64,000 nucleotides of DNA from Streptomyces paludis. GTDB lineage: Bacteria > Actinomycetota > Actinomycetes > Streptomycetales > Streptomycetaceae. The stretch covers positions 2,232,001 to 2,296,000 of the forward strand of contig NZ_CP031194.1 in assembly GCF_003344965.1 (NCBI RefSeq), in the 5' to 3' direction. The notes beneath the pieces were generated by a model, which was not told the origin of the DNA, did not search any database, and was given only the letters and a program-made list of their open reading frames with translations. This document shows positions 17,085-25,848 of the stretch, piece after piece (positions within the stretch are counted from its first letter, which is position 1; every line of letters begins with the position of its first letter). The position numbers were made by a program, and so were the translations under genes.

Positions 17085-20000
17085 CGGCGCTCCGCCGGCC
17101 GCGCGGTGAGAACGTCCGTCAGGCGCGTCACGTGGGGTGGTTGGAGGCAGCTGAAGTGATCGCCCGGAACGTCGGCCACCGTCATCTCCCCCAGACACAC
17201 CCCGCGCCAGAAATCGCTTGTGTCGTCCCGCGTGCCGGGGATGATGTGCGCGGGCTCCACGGGGCGCAGAAAGGTGATGTCCCCCGCGTACGGGAGCGGC
17301 TCGTAGCGCGTCACCGCCTCAAGGATCCGCGCGAAGACGGCATGTCTCGCGGCCACCTGGACGGGGTCGCCGAGCGCGCGGTGCAGTTCCTCCCGCCGTT
17401 CCGCGGCGTCCCGCTGCCCAAGGGCGTGGAACCGCGCGGGGACCGGTTCGAGCGGCTCGTCGCCCGCCAGCCTCCCGGTGGCGCCCTCGGCCGGGACGGC
17501 CGGCGCCTCGGCGGGCCGGTCGAAGGCCGCCGGGTCGGCGCCCATCGTCCGGGCGAAGGCGTAGTCGACCGTGAGGTCGTCGTGCGGCAGGCAGGGAACC
17601 CGGTAGCTGGAGACCAGGGTCAGCCGCCGCACCGTCACATCCGCTTCACCCAGGGCGCGGCCCAGCTCCAGGGCGATCGGGCCGCCGAGGCAGTAGCCGA
17701 TGATCTCGACGCTGTCGTGCCCGGCGGCCCGTACCTCACGGGCGTATCCGAGGGCCAGTTCCTCGATGAGGTCCGGGGCGGCGGGGCCGAGGTAACGTTC
17801 GCTGCCGGACGCGGCGAGCCCCAGCAGGGTGGTGTCGGCACCGAGTTCGCCGATCAGCGCCTGGTACGGCCCGAGGGTGCCCGATCCGTCGTGCACCAGC
17901 AGCCGCACCGGACCCGCCCCGGACCCGGCCAGCGGAATCAGCGACGATGTCCGGGCCGTCGCGGCCGGCTCCGTGGCCCGTGCCGCCGCGGCACCGGATC
18001 GCAGCCACTGTGCCAGGCCGGCGACCGAAGGGGTGTCCAGCAGAGCCCGCAGCAGCATGTCGAAGGTGACGTCCGCGGCCTCGGGAACGAGTTCGCGCAC
18101 CCGCCCGACGAGCCGCGCCGCCAGCAGCGAGTCACCGCCGGTGTCGAAGAATCCCGCTTCGCGGCTCGGCGGTTCGGAACCGAGGACCGCGCCCCACAGT
18201 TCGGCAATCCGCCGCTCCAGGCCCGGACGCGGTGGCTCGGAAGACTCGTTCCGCGGTGCGGCGGAAGGCGCCGACGCGAGCAGCTTCGCGCGGTCGACCT
18301 TGCCGTTCGGGGTCAGCGGCAGCGTGCCGACGAGCCGCACCTGCGCGGGAACCATGTGCGACGGCAGCCGATCGGCCACCCATCCGACGAGTTCCGCGGG
18401 CTCGACGGATCCGGACCGCTGCCGTGGCATCACAAAGGCGACCAGGGCCCGTTCGAACGCGCTGCTGCCTGCCGCCAGGACTACGGACGTGTCCACCATC
18501 GGGTGCTCACCGAGCACCGCCTCGATCTCGCCGAGTTCGATCCGATGTCCGCGGATCTTGACCTGCTGGTCCGCGCGGCCGAGGAACTCGATCTCGCCGG
18601 ACGGCAGGTAGCGGCCCAGATCACCGGTGCGGTAGAGCCGCTCTCTCGTCTCCGGGTGGTGGATGAATCGCTCCGCGGTCCGCTCGGGGTCGTTGAGATA
18701 GCCGGTCGCCAGGCCGGTGCCCGCGATGTACAGCTCGCCGACGACCAGATCGGGCCGGTCGCGCAGCGCGGTATCGAGCACGTGGAAACGCTGGTTCGCC
18801 AGGGGGATCCCGTACGGAATGCTGCGCCAGTGCGCTTCGACGGTCTTGACTGGATGGTGGATCGACCAGATCGCCGCCTCCGTCGCCCCGCCCAGGCTGA
18901 CCAGCTCGGCGTCGGGCAGGTGCCGTCCGGCGTGGCCGGGCAGGGTCAGCGGAATCCAGTCGCCCGACAGCAGCGCCAGCCGCAGCTTCCCGAGGCCGGC
19001 GGATTCGGCGGATTCGGCGTCAAGATAGTGCAGCAGCATCTGCAACTGCGCGGGAACCGAGTTCCACAGCGTCACCCCGTGCGCCGCCAGCGTCTCGGCC
19101 CAGTGCGAGGGATCACCGCGGCGTGCGGGGTCCGGCAGCACCAGGGCGGCACCGGCGGCCGGCGGGCCGAACAGGTCGTAGACGGACAGGTCGAAGCTCA
19201 ACGCCGCCAGCCCCAGAACGCGATCGGAGCCGCTGACGCCAAAGCGCTGATTGATGTCGAGCACCGTGTTGAGGGCGGCGCGGTGGCTGATCATCACCCC
19301 CTTGGGCACTCCGGTCGAACCCGAGGTGTGCATGACGTAGGCCAGCTCCCCGGGGGCCGTCCGGGGGCCCCGGGGGATCTCGGACACCGGGATCGGCCGC
19401 ACCCCGGCCACGGCCACCGCCCTTACGCCCTGCGGGAGTTCGGCGGTCGCGGCGTCGGCGACGACCGCGAACCCGGTGCGGCTGTCGGTGAGAATGCGGT
19501 CGCGTCGGATCCGGGGCTGGCCGGAGTCGACCGGAACGTACACGCCACCCACGAGCAGCACACCGAGTACGGCGACGGCCTGAGCCCGGCACTTGTCGAT
19601 CAGCACACCGACGAAGTCACCGGGGCCGCATCCAGCGGCCCGGAGCCGCTCGGCCACCGCGGCGGCGCCGCCCAGCCACTGCCCGTACGTCAGCGACCCG
19701 GCGGTGTCGATCACCGCGACCCGGTCGGGGAATTCCCGCGCGTAGGCGACGAGCGGCTCGTGCAGCAGGCCCGCCGGCGCCGGCGCCGCCGTCGCGTTCA
19801 CCGCGGCGCGGAGGGTGCGCTGCCGTTCGGGCAACGGCTGCGGATCCACCGCGGTCCAGGTCTCGGCGCGCTCGGCCAGCCGGTGCAGCAACGCCTCGAA
19901 CGTGGCGAACATGTCGTCCACCATGCCGTCGGGGAAGATCCCCTCCCGCACGTCCCAGTTCATGTCCAGGCCGCCGGACTGGTCGCCCACCTGGCAGTCG

Positions 20001-21373
20001 ATCCACACCTGTGGCGTCTGGCTGATTCCGTACGACGGCCGCGGCTTCCTGCCCGCCACCGACACCGCGTCGCCACCGACACCGACACCGACACCGATGC
20101 TGCCGGTGAACACCACCGGCAGCATCGCCTCCTCTCGGCCACGGCGGCGGGCGATCTCACGCAGCACTTCGACCCCGCTGTACAGCCGGTGATCGAGGTC
20201 GTCGAAGACCCGCTCGCCCAGAAGTCGGGCGCGTTCGGCAAAGCTCGTCCTGCCTTCCCGGTCGACAGCGAGAAGGCTCAGCGAAGTGAAGTCGCCGAGC
20301 AGCCGGTCCACGTGCGGGTGCAACGGCATGCGCTGGAGCACGGGCAACCCGACACAGAATCGTTCGGCGCCGCTCCAGCGGCCGATCGTCTCCACGTACG
20401 CCGCGAGCACCGCGTTGGCCGGCGTGATCCCCTGCTCGGCGGAGCGGGCCTTCAACGACCGCCACACGCGGTTGTCCAGTGTCGTCGCCAGGCGGCGGAA
20501 CCGCGGTGGCGCCGTGGCCGGATCGTGGTCCTCGCGCAGCGGCAGCACCGGCGGCCCGGGCAGCTCGTCGACACGGTTCCACCAGTACGCGCGGTCGCGC
20601 GCGTACTGGCCGGTGTCACGCAGCCGGCGCTCGGCGAGAACGTAGTCCCGGTAGGTGGCGTCGATCTCGGGCAGTTCACACTCCGGCTGCTGGTAACGGC
20701 GGTCCAGCTCGGTCAGCACGTGCTGCATGCTGAGCCAGTCCAGCGCCATGAAATCCACCGACAGGTGGAGGACGCTGCGATCGGCGACCAGGGTCAGGCG
20801 CAGCTCGTACATGGGGCGTTCACCCGTGGGGTGCACCTTGTGCGACAGCTCGTCGCGCACCCCGCTGATCGCTCTTTCGGCCTCGTCACCGGTCGCTCCA
20901 CGAAGGTCGGCGACCGCGATACGGGTGTCCCCCAGTTCGGGCAGGACACGTTGCGTACCGTCCTCGCGGACAACCATCCGCAGGACGTCGTGTCGCCGGA
21001 CCAGACCGTCCCACGCCTTTTGCAGCCGGTCCGCGTCCAGGCCTGCCGGATAGTCCAGTTCCTGATAGATGTGGCAGGAGACGCCGCCGTAGCCGAAGGC
21101 GGGATTGCGGCCGAAAAGGTAGGCGGACTGGATATCGGTCAGCGGGAAGGGCTGCTCCCGCTCGTCGGGCCGGGCCAGCCACACCGGATCGTCCTGGGAG
21201 CCGGCTCCGGTGTCCGCCATGACGGTCAGCAGTTCCGCTTTGTGGCGGCGCAGCTCCGCCAGACGCCGGTCGTTCATGACGCCCCGGGGAGCGCGGAATC
21301 GCAGTTGCCCGCCCTCACGCCACAGGCGGATCCCGGCGCCGGAAAACTCCTCAAGCAGGTCGTTGGCGTTCAC
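17081..21373 (-). CDS. NRPS: docking-Cy-A(Cys)-PCP-TE, releasing module
   Basis: 1430 residues from the GTG at 21373, which overlaps the upstream NRPS stop (GTGA). Order: TubC-type docking domain (1-50, LLEEFSGAGIRLWREGGQLRF); cyclisation domain (~60-480) with the DxxxxDxxS motif as DFMALDWLS; A domain (~500-990); PCP (GGDSLLA, ~1090); thioesterase (~1150-1425). Aligning A3-A5 with GrsA gives code D-L-Y-N-L-S-L-I-W, the known cysteine code of yersiniabactin/pyochelin synthetases. No methyltransferase is inserted, unlike PchF, so the ring should stay N-H. The TE nucleophile is Cys (GYCLGG) in place of Ser; GDHFS holds the His. Confidence 0.92.
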   Translation of the reverse strand: MNANDLLEEFSGAGIRLWREGGQLRFRAPRGVMNDRRLAELRRHKAELLTVMADTGAGSQDDPVWLARPDEREQPFPLTDIQSAYLFGRNPAFGYGGVSCHIYQELDYPAGLDADRLQKAWDGLVRRHDVLRMVVREDGTQRVLPELGDTRIAVADLRGATGDEAERAISGVRDELSHKVHPTGERPMYELRLTLVADRSVLHLSVDFMALDWLSMQHVLTELDRRYQQPECELPEIDATYRDYVLAERRLRDTGQYARDRAYWWNRVDELPGPPVLPLREDHDPATAPPRFRRLATTLDNRVWRSLKARSAEQGITPANAVLAAYVETIGRWSGAERFCVGLPVLQRMPLHPHVDRLLGDFTSLSLLAVDREGRTSFAERARLLGERVFDDLDHRLYSGVEVLREIARRRGREEAMLPVVFTGSIGVGVGVGGDAVSVAGRKPRPSYGISQTPQVWIDCQVGDQSGGLDMNWDVREGIFPDGMVDDMFATFEALLHRLAERAETWTAVDPQPLPERQRTLRAAVNATAAPAPAGLLHEPLVAYAREFPDRVAVIDTAGSLTYGQWLGGAAAVAERLRAAGCGPGDFVGVLIDKCRAQAVAVLGVLLVGGVYVPVDSGQPRIRRDRILTDSRTGFAVVADAATAELPQGVRAVAVAGVRPIPVSEIPRGPRTAPGELAYVMHTSGSTGVPKGVMISHRAALNTVLDINQRFGVSGSDRVLGLAALSFDLSVYDLFGPPAAGAALVLPDPARRGDPSHWAETLAAHGVTLWNSVPAQLQMLLHYLDAESAESAGLGKLRLALLSGDWIPLTLPGHAGRHLPDAELVSLGGATEAAIWSIHHPVKTVEAHWRSIPYGIPLANQRFHVLDTALRDRPDLVVGELYIAGTGLATGYLNDPERTAERFIHHPETRERLYRTGDLGRYLPSGEIEFLGRADQQVKIRGHRIELGEIEAVLGEHPMVDTSVVLAAGSSAFERALVAFVMPRQRSGSVEPAELVGWVADRLPSHMVPAQVRLVGTLPLTPNGKVDRAKLLASAPSAAPRNESSEPPRPGLERRIAELWGAVLGSEPPSREAGFFDTGGDSLLAARLVGRVRELVPEAADVTFDMLLRALLDTPSVAGLAQWLRSGAAAARATEPAATARTSSLIPLAGSGAGPVRLLVHDGSGTLGPYQALIGELGADTTLLGLAASGSERYLGPAAPDLIEELALGYAREVRAAGHDSVEIIGYCLGGPIALELGRALGEADVTVRRLTLVSSYRVPCLPHDDLTVDYAFARTMGADPAAFDRPAEAPAVPAEGATGRLAGDEPLEPVPARFHALGQRDAAERREELHRALGDPVQVAARHAVFARILEAVTRYEPLPYAGDITFLRPVEPAHIIPGTRDDTSDFWRGVCLGEMTVADVPGDHFSCLQPPHVTRLTDVLTARPAERR

Positions 21374-24300
21374 ACCGCACCCTCTTCGCATCCGTCAGCG
21401 GCACGGAGCCGGTCGATCAGCACGCTCAGCCCCGCGACGGTCGGTGTGCGGATGACGTCGCGCATGGGCAGTTCGACACCCCAGGCGCCGCGCACCTCGG
21501 CGACGAAGCGCGTCGCGATCAGGCTGTCGCCGCCGAGCCTGAAGAAGTTCTCGTCCCGGCCCACCGACTCCAGCCCGACCAGCTTCGTCCACCGGTCGGC
21601 GACGAATGTCTCGGTGGCGCCGCGCGGCGGATCGCCCACGTCACGCGGCCGGTCGACGCACTGTTCGAGGATGGTCCGCACCTGCGGGCGGTCGATCTTT
21701 CCGTTGGCGCTGAGCGGCAACGCGGGCAGCACGGCGAAGTGGGCCGGGACCATGTGTTCCGGCAGCCGGTCGGCCGCCCAGTGGCGCAGCCCGGCCGCGT
21801 CGAACCCGCGGGCCGTACCGGGCCGGTCCGCGGAGAGCAGGATCTCGCCGCCTGTCCCGGTGCGCAGGACCCGGACATCGGACAGGCCCGCCTCGGCGCA
21901 GGCTCGCTGCCACCGATCGGAGCCGTACAGCCAGGCGGTTTCGGGACGGCCCGCCGCGAACCTCCCCGCACGCGCTTCCAACGGCAACGCGGTCACCAGC
22001 CCGAGCGGCGTCGGATGCGCGCGTTCGAGCAAATAAAGGCGTCCGCCCGGCGCGAGCAGCAGGGCCAGCGTGGCCACGGCGACTTCCGGGTCCGGCATGC
22101 GGTGCAGGACGTTGTTCGCGACGACGGCGTCGTAGGCGTGGAGGTGCCGCACGTCCACGGCGTCAGCGCTCTGCCATGCGGTCCGGGTGCGGTGCCCCCG
22201 CTCTTCCAGCAGCGTCCGGGTCCTGGCCAGCGAGGACTTCGAGGAGCCGAGCAGGGTGTATTCGACCGCGTCGGGCCCGAGTTCGGCGAGCAGTCGCGCG
22301 GCACCACGGCCACCGGCCACGTCCCACTCCGCGACACGCGCCCGCGCGCCACCGTCGCTTCGTGCCCGCAGGTCCCGCGCGACGTCCCGGAGACAAGCGG
22401 CCGTCGCCGGCATCAGATCGCCGAGTGCCTCCGGAGCCAGTACCGGATCGTCCAGCAGAGCGGTGGCGTCGGCGTCGCCGGACATGATGCCCGACATGAG
22501 CGGCCCGGCCCATTCCAGCGCGGCGGCCACGGGCTCGAAGCACGTCCCGCCGGCGGCCTCGCGAGCCTGCTCGATCCACGCCGGACCCGTGACCTCGTCC
22601 CATCGGGCGCCGTACGAGTACGTCCCGCCGCCGCGGACGAGCACGCGGCGTTCCCCGAGGTACTCGAGCCAGATGTCCACCACCGGACGCTGTTCGTCGC
22701 AGACCGGCGGGCGGACGCCGTCGGTCCCGATCAGCGGTGCGACGACTTCGGCCAGCAGTACCTCCACCAACTGGTGTTCCCGCAGATGCGGATCGGGCAC
22801 GCGCGAGGCTTCGGGCGGCAGGAACGCGTTCCTCGTACGGTCCGTGTCCTCCCGGGCCCGGTCCGGCGCCGACGAGCGTTCGACCACGGCGGCGACCAGT
22901 TCCCGGCGCCCTTCGGTGACCGGAACGGCCACGGCCTGAGCCACCTCGGGATGCCCCTGCAAGCAGGCTTCGACCTCCCCCAGCTCGACCCGGAAGCCGT
23001 TGATCTTCACCTGATGGTCGAGCCGCCCGAGGAACTCCAGATTGCCGTCGGGCCGGTAGCGGCCGAGGTCGCCGGTGCGGTACCAGCGCTCGCCCTTGTG
23101 CTCGGGGAAGCGTGTCGCGGTCAGCTCAGGATCGCCCAGGTAGCCGAGGGCGACACCGGTGCCGCCGATCCATAGCTCGCCGGGCACCCAGTCCGGGCAG
23201 TCCCTGCCCCGTCCGTCCACCACCCGGAACTTCTGATTCCGCAACGGCTTCCCGTACGGAATCGATCGCCAGCCGGCCGGAACCTCGGTGACCTCATACG
23301 CGTTCGACCAGATCGCGGCCTCGGTGGCGCCGCCGAGTGAGATGAACCGGCACCGGCCGTCCGTCGCCCAGGCCAGTCGTTCGGGCAGGTCAAGCCCGAT
23401 CCAGTCGCCGGACAGCAGGGCCAGGCGCAGCGTGTCGGCCAGCGGAGACCCGTCCGCCGCGGTCAGCAGCATCTCAAGCAGGGCCGGGACGGTGTTCCAG
23501 ACGGTCACCGCGTGCCGTCCGCACAGCGTCAGCCACTCGGCGGCGTCGCGCCGCCCGGACTCCGGCACCAGGACAGCGGCGCCGCCCACCGCGAGGAATC
23601 CGAAGATGTCCCACACCGAGAGATCGAAATCCAGCGCGGAGACCGCCAGCACCCGATCGCCCGCCCCGATCCCGAACCGCTCATTGAGGTCTTCGACGGT
23701 GTTGACCGCGGCGCGATGGCTGACCTCGACCCCCTTGGGCAGGCCCGTGGAGCCCGAGGTGAAGATCACGTACGCGGTGTCCGAGGGTTCGGCCGGCACC
23801 GGTGCGCTCAGCGGCCGCGCGCGCATCGCCGCGTCGATCGAGAGCACCTCGCCGTCCGCGTCGGCCGGTTCGAGGAGCCCACTGCCGTCGAGAACGACCT
23901 CGGCTCCGCACAGCTCCAGGATGCGGGCGCGCCGCTCCGCCGGCTGCTCGACACCGATCGGCACATACGCCGCGCCCGCGGCCAGGACCCCGAGCACCGC
24001 CGCGATCTGCCGCGTCCCCTTGGGCGCGACCACCGCCACGTACGATCCGCGGCCGACTCCGCGCCGCACCAGGGCACCCGCGATGCTGAGCGCGCGCCGA
24101 GCGACCTCGTCGTGCGCCATCGATGCGCCGTCGCCCCACAGCAGGGCGGGCTGCCCGGCGCGCTCGGCGGCCCGCTCGAAGAACACCGTGTGCAGAAGGT
24201 TCCCGGTGACCGTACGTACCTGCGAGTTGACCGCCGTCCGTGTCATCCGCTGCGCGGCCGGCAACGGCATCTCCGGCAGCGCGGCCTGCCACTCGCCGTG

Positions 24301-25836
24301 GAGCAGATCGCGGACCAGTGCCTCGTAGGCCGACATCATCGTGTCGAGGACGCCGTCCGGGAACAGCTCCTCGACGGCGTCCCAGACCATCCGCACGCTG
24401 CCGTCCCGGGTGCGGTAGACCTGATGGTCGAGCCAGACCTGCGGCGTCTGGGAGATCATCCAGCTCACGTCACCGAAGCGCTCCGCGAACTCGTCCGGGA
24501 TCAGCGGCGCCGACAGATCGAGGGAGAACACGACGGGCGCGCTGCGGAGCGAGTCCAGGTCGTCGCGGGCGAGGTCGCGCAGGACGTCGACGCCGCTGTA
24601 GGCCGCGTGCCCGATGTCCTCGTGCACCTGCTTCTGAACGGCACGGGCGCACTCCTCGAAGCCGGATCCGGAGAGGTTCACCTCAAGCAGCACCAGCCCC
24701 GTGAAGTCGCCCACGACGCGCTCGATCTCGGGGTGCGCGCCGAGGTCACGGTCGAACAGCGGCAGGCCGAGCAGGAAGCGCTCGTCGCCGGACCAGCGGC
24801 TCAGGATCATGGCGTACGCGGTGGCCAGGACCACCGCCGGTGTCAGGCCCGCGCTGTTCCCCCGCCGCTCCAGGGTGAGCCACTCGTCCGCCGTGAGATC
24901 GAAGTACCGGCGGACGAAGCGCGGGGCGGCGACAGCCAGGGGGTCGATCGCCAACGGCAGCTTCGGCCCGCCCGGCAGCGACGGAACCCGCCGCTGCCAG
25001 TACGGGCGTGCCCGCTCGCTCTCCGCACGGCGGCCGGCGGCCCGGTCGGCGAGATACCGGCCGAATGTGTAGTCAATCCCGTCGAGGCTCACCGGGTCGT
25101 CGTACAGGGCGGCCAGCTCGACGAGCAGCAGCCGGAAACTGGCCAGATCGGCGACGAGGAGGTCGGTGTTGAAGTGGAGCCGGTCGACCCCACCGGGCAG
25201 CCGTGTCAGCTGGACGTCGATGACTTCTCCGCGGCCGACGTCCAGCACCCGGTGTGACAGCCGGTCGCGGAGGTCCAGTGCCGCGGCCTCCGCCTCGGCA
25301 GCCGTGTGGGCGCGGAAGTCGTTGACGGTCAGACCGGGCCACGGCGACTCCGGCAGGACATGGTGGGTCGCGTCGTCGGTGAAGCGCGCCCGGAGCATCG
25401 GATGCCGTGCGAGCAGTGCCCGTACGGCCCGGTCGAGGCGTTCGGGCCCGATCGGCCGGACCACATCGAATTCCATGTAGTTGTGGCAGCCGACGCCGCC
25501 GAGGGGCTGGCCCTCGGCACGGCCGATCAGATACGCCTGCTGCACCGCGGTCAGCGAGTAGCCCCGGTCCGTCTCGTCCTGATGCTCCTCGACGGCTTCC
25601 GGCTCCGGTTCCCCGCCCTTGAGGGGCAGCACCCTCTCGTACCAGGCCGACAGCCGCGGTTCGTCGGCCAACCGCGCGAACGAGGCGTCGAGGCCAGCCC
25701 GGTTGAGCCGGCTCACCAGCCGCATCAGGTCCATGGACTGCAAGCCCAGCTCAAAGAGGTCGCAGTCGTCGTCCGCCGCGGTCAGTTCCATACCGAGCAC
25801 GCCGGACACCACTTCACGCAGAGCTTCCCGGTCCAT
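21370..25836 (-). CDS. NRPS: ArCP-Cy-A(Cys) with embedded MT/epimerase-like domain-PCP
   Basis: 1488 residues. It opens with an aryl carrier domain (FELGLQSMDLMRL, Ser34 as pantetheine site), then a cyclisation domain with DLLVADLAS (DxxxxDxxS), an A domain reading D-L-W-N-L-S-L-I-W (one change from the Cys code), and a terminal PCP (GGDSLIA). About 350 residues with a degenerate SAM motif (VAEWDVAGGRG) are inserted between A8 (KINGFRVELGEVEA) and A10 (SANGKIDR), exactly where PchE and HMWP2 carry their methyltransferase-like epimerase domain. Predicted job: accept the aryl cap, condense and cyclise cysteine to an aryl-thiazoline and set its stereochemistry. Confidence 0.92.
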   Translation of the reverse strand: MDREALREVVSGVLGMELTAADDDCDLFELGLQSMDLMRLVSRLNRAGLDASFARLADEPRLSAWYERVLPLKGGEPEPEAVEEHQDETDRGYSLTAVQQAYLIGRAEGQPLGGVGCHNYMEFDVVRPIGPERLDRAVRALLARHPMLRARFTDDATHHVLPESPWPGLTVNDFRAHTAAEAEAAALDLRDRLSHRVLDVGRGEVIDVQLTRLPGGVDRLHFNTDLLVADLASFRLLLVELAALYDDPVSLDGIDYTFGRYLADRAAGRRAESERARPYWQRRVPSLPGGPKLPLAIDPLAVAAPRFVRRYFDLTADEWLTLERRGNSAGLTPAVVLATAYAMILSRWSGDERFLLGLPLFDRDLGAHPEIERVVGDFTGLVLLEVNLSGSGFEECARAVQKQVHEDIGHAAYSGVDVLRDLARDDLDSLRSAPVVFSLDLSAPLIPDEFAERFGDVSWMISQTPQVWLDHQVYRTRDGSVRMVWDAVEELFPDGVLDTMMSAYEALVRDLLHGEWQAALPEMPLPAAQRMTRTAVNSQVRTVTGNLLHTVFFERAAERAGQPALLWGDGASMAHDEVARRALSIAGALVRRGVGRGSYVAVVAPKGTRQIAAVLGVLAAGAAYVPIGVEQPAERRARILELCGAEVVLDGSGLLEPADADGEVLSIDAAMRARPLSAPVPAEPSDTAYVIFTSGSTGLPKGVEVSHRAAVNTVEDLNERFGIGAGDRVLAVSALDFDLSVWDIFGFLAVGGAAVLVPESGRRDAAEWLTLCGRHAVTVWNTVPALLEMLLTAADGSPLADTLRLALLSGDWIGLDLPERLAWATDGRCRFISLGGATEAAIWSNAYEVTEVPAGWRSIPYGKPLRNQKFRVVDGRGRDCPDWVPGELWIGGTGVALGYLGDPELTATRFPEHKGERWYRTGDLGRYRPDGNLEFLGRLDHQVKINGFRVELGEVEACLQGHPEVAQAVAVPVTEGRRELVAAVVERSSAPDRAREDTDRTRNAFLPPEASRVPDPHLREHQLVEVLLAEVVAPLIGTDGVRPPVCDEQRPVVDIWLEYLGERRVLVRGGGTYSYGARWDEVTGPAWIEQAREAAGGTCFEPVAAALEWAGPLMSGIMSGDADATALLDDPVLAPEALGDLMPATAACLRDVARDLRARSDGGARARVAEWDVAGGRGAARLLAELGPDAVEYTLLGSSKSSLARTRTLLEERGHRTRTAWQSADAVDVRHLHAYDAVVANNVLHRMPDPEVAVATLALLLAPGGRLYLLERAHPTPLGLVTALPLEARAGRFAAGRPETAWLYGSDRWQRACAEAGLSDVRVLRTGTGGEILLSADRPGTARGFDAAGLRHWAADRLPEHMVPAHFAVLPALPLSANGKIDRPQVRTILEQCVDRPRDVGDPPRGATETFVADRWTKLVGLESVGRDENFFRLGGDSLIATRFVAEVRGAWGVELPMRDVIRTPTVAGLSVLIDRLRAADGCEEGAV

Positions 25837-25848
25837 GTCGACACTCCT

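Noticed and set aside
12440..22036. Long plus-strand open frames opposite the ABC transporter and NRPS genes
   Set aside because: They are antisense shadows with low-complexity composition; the minus-strand frames carry all motifs.
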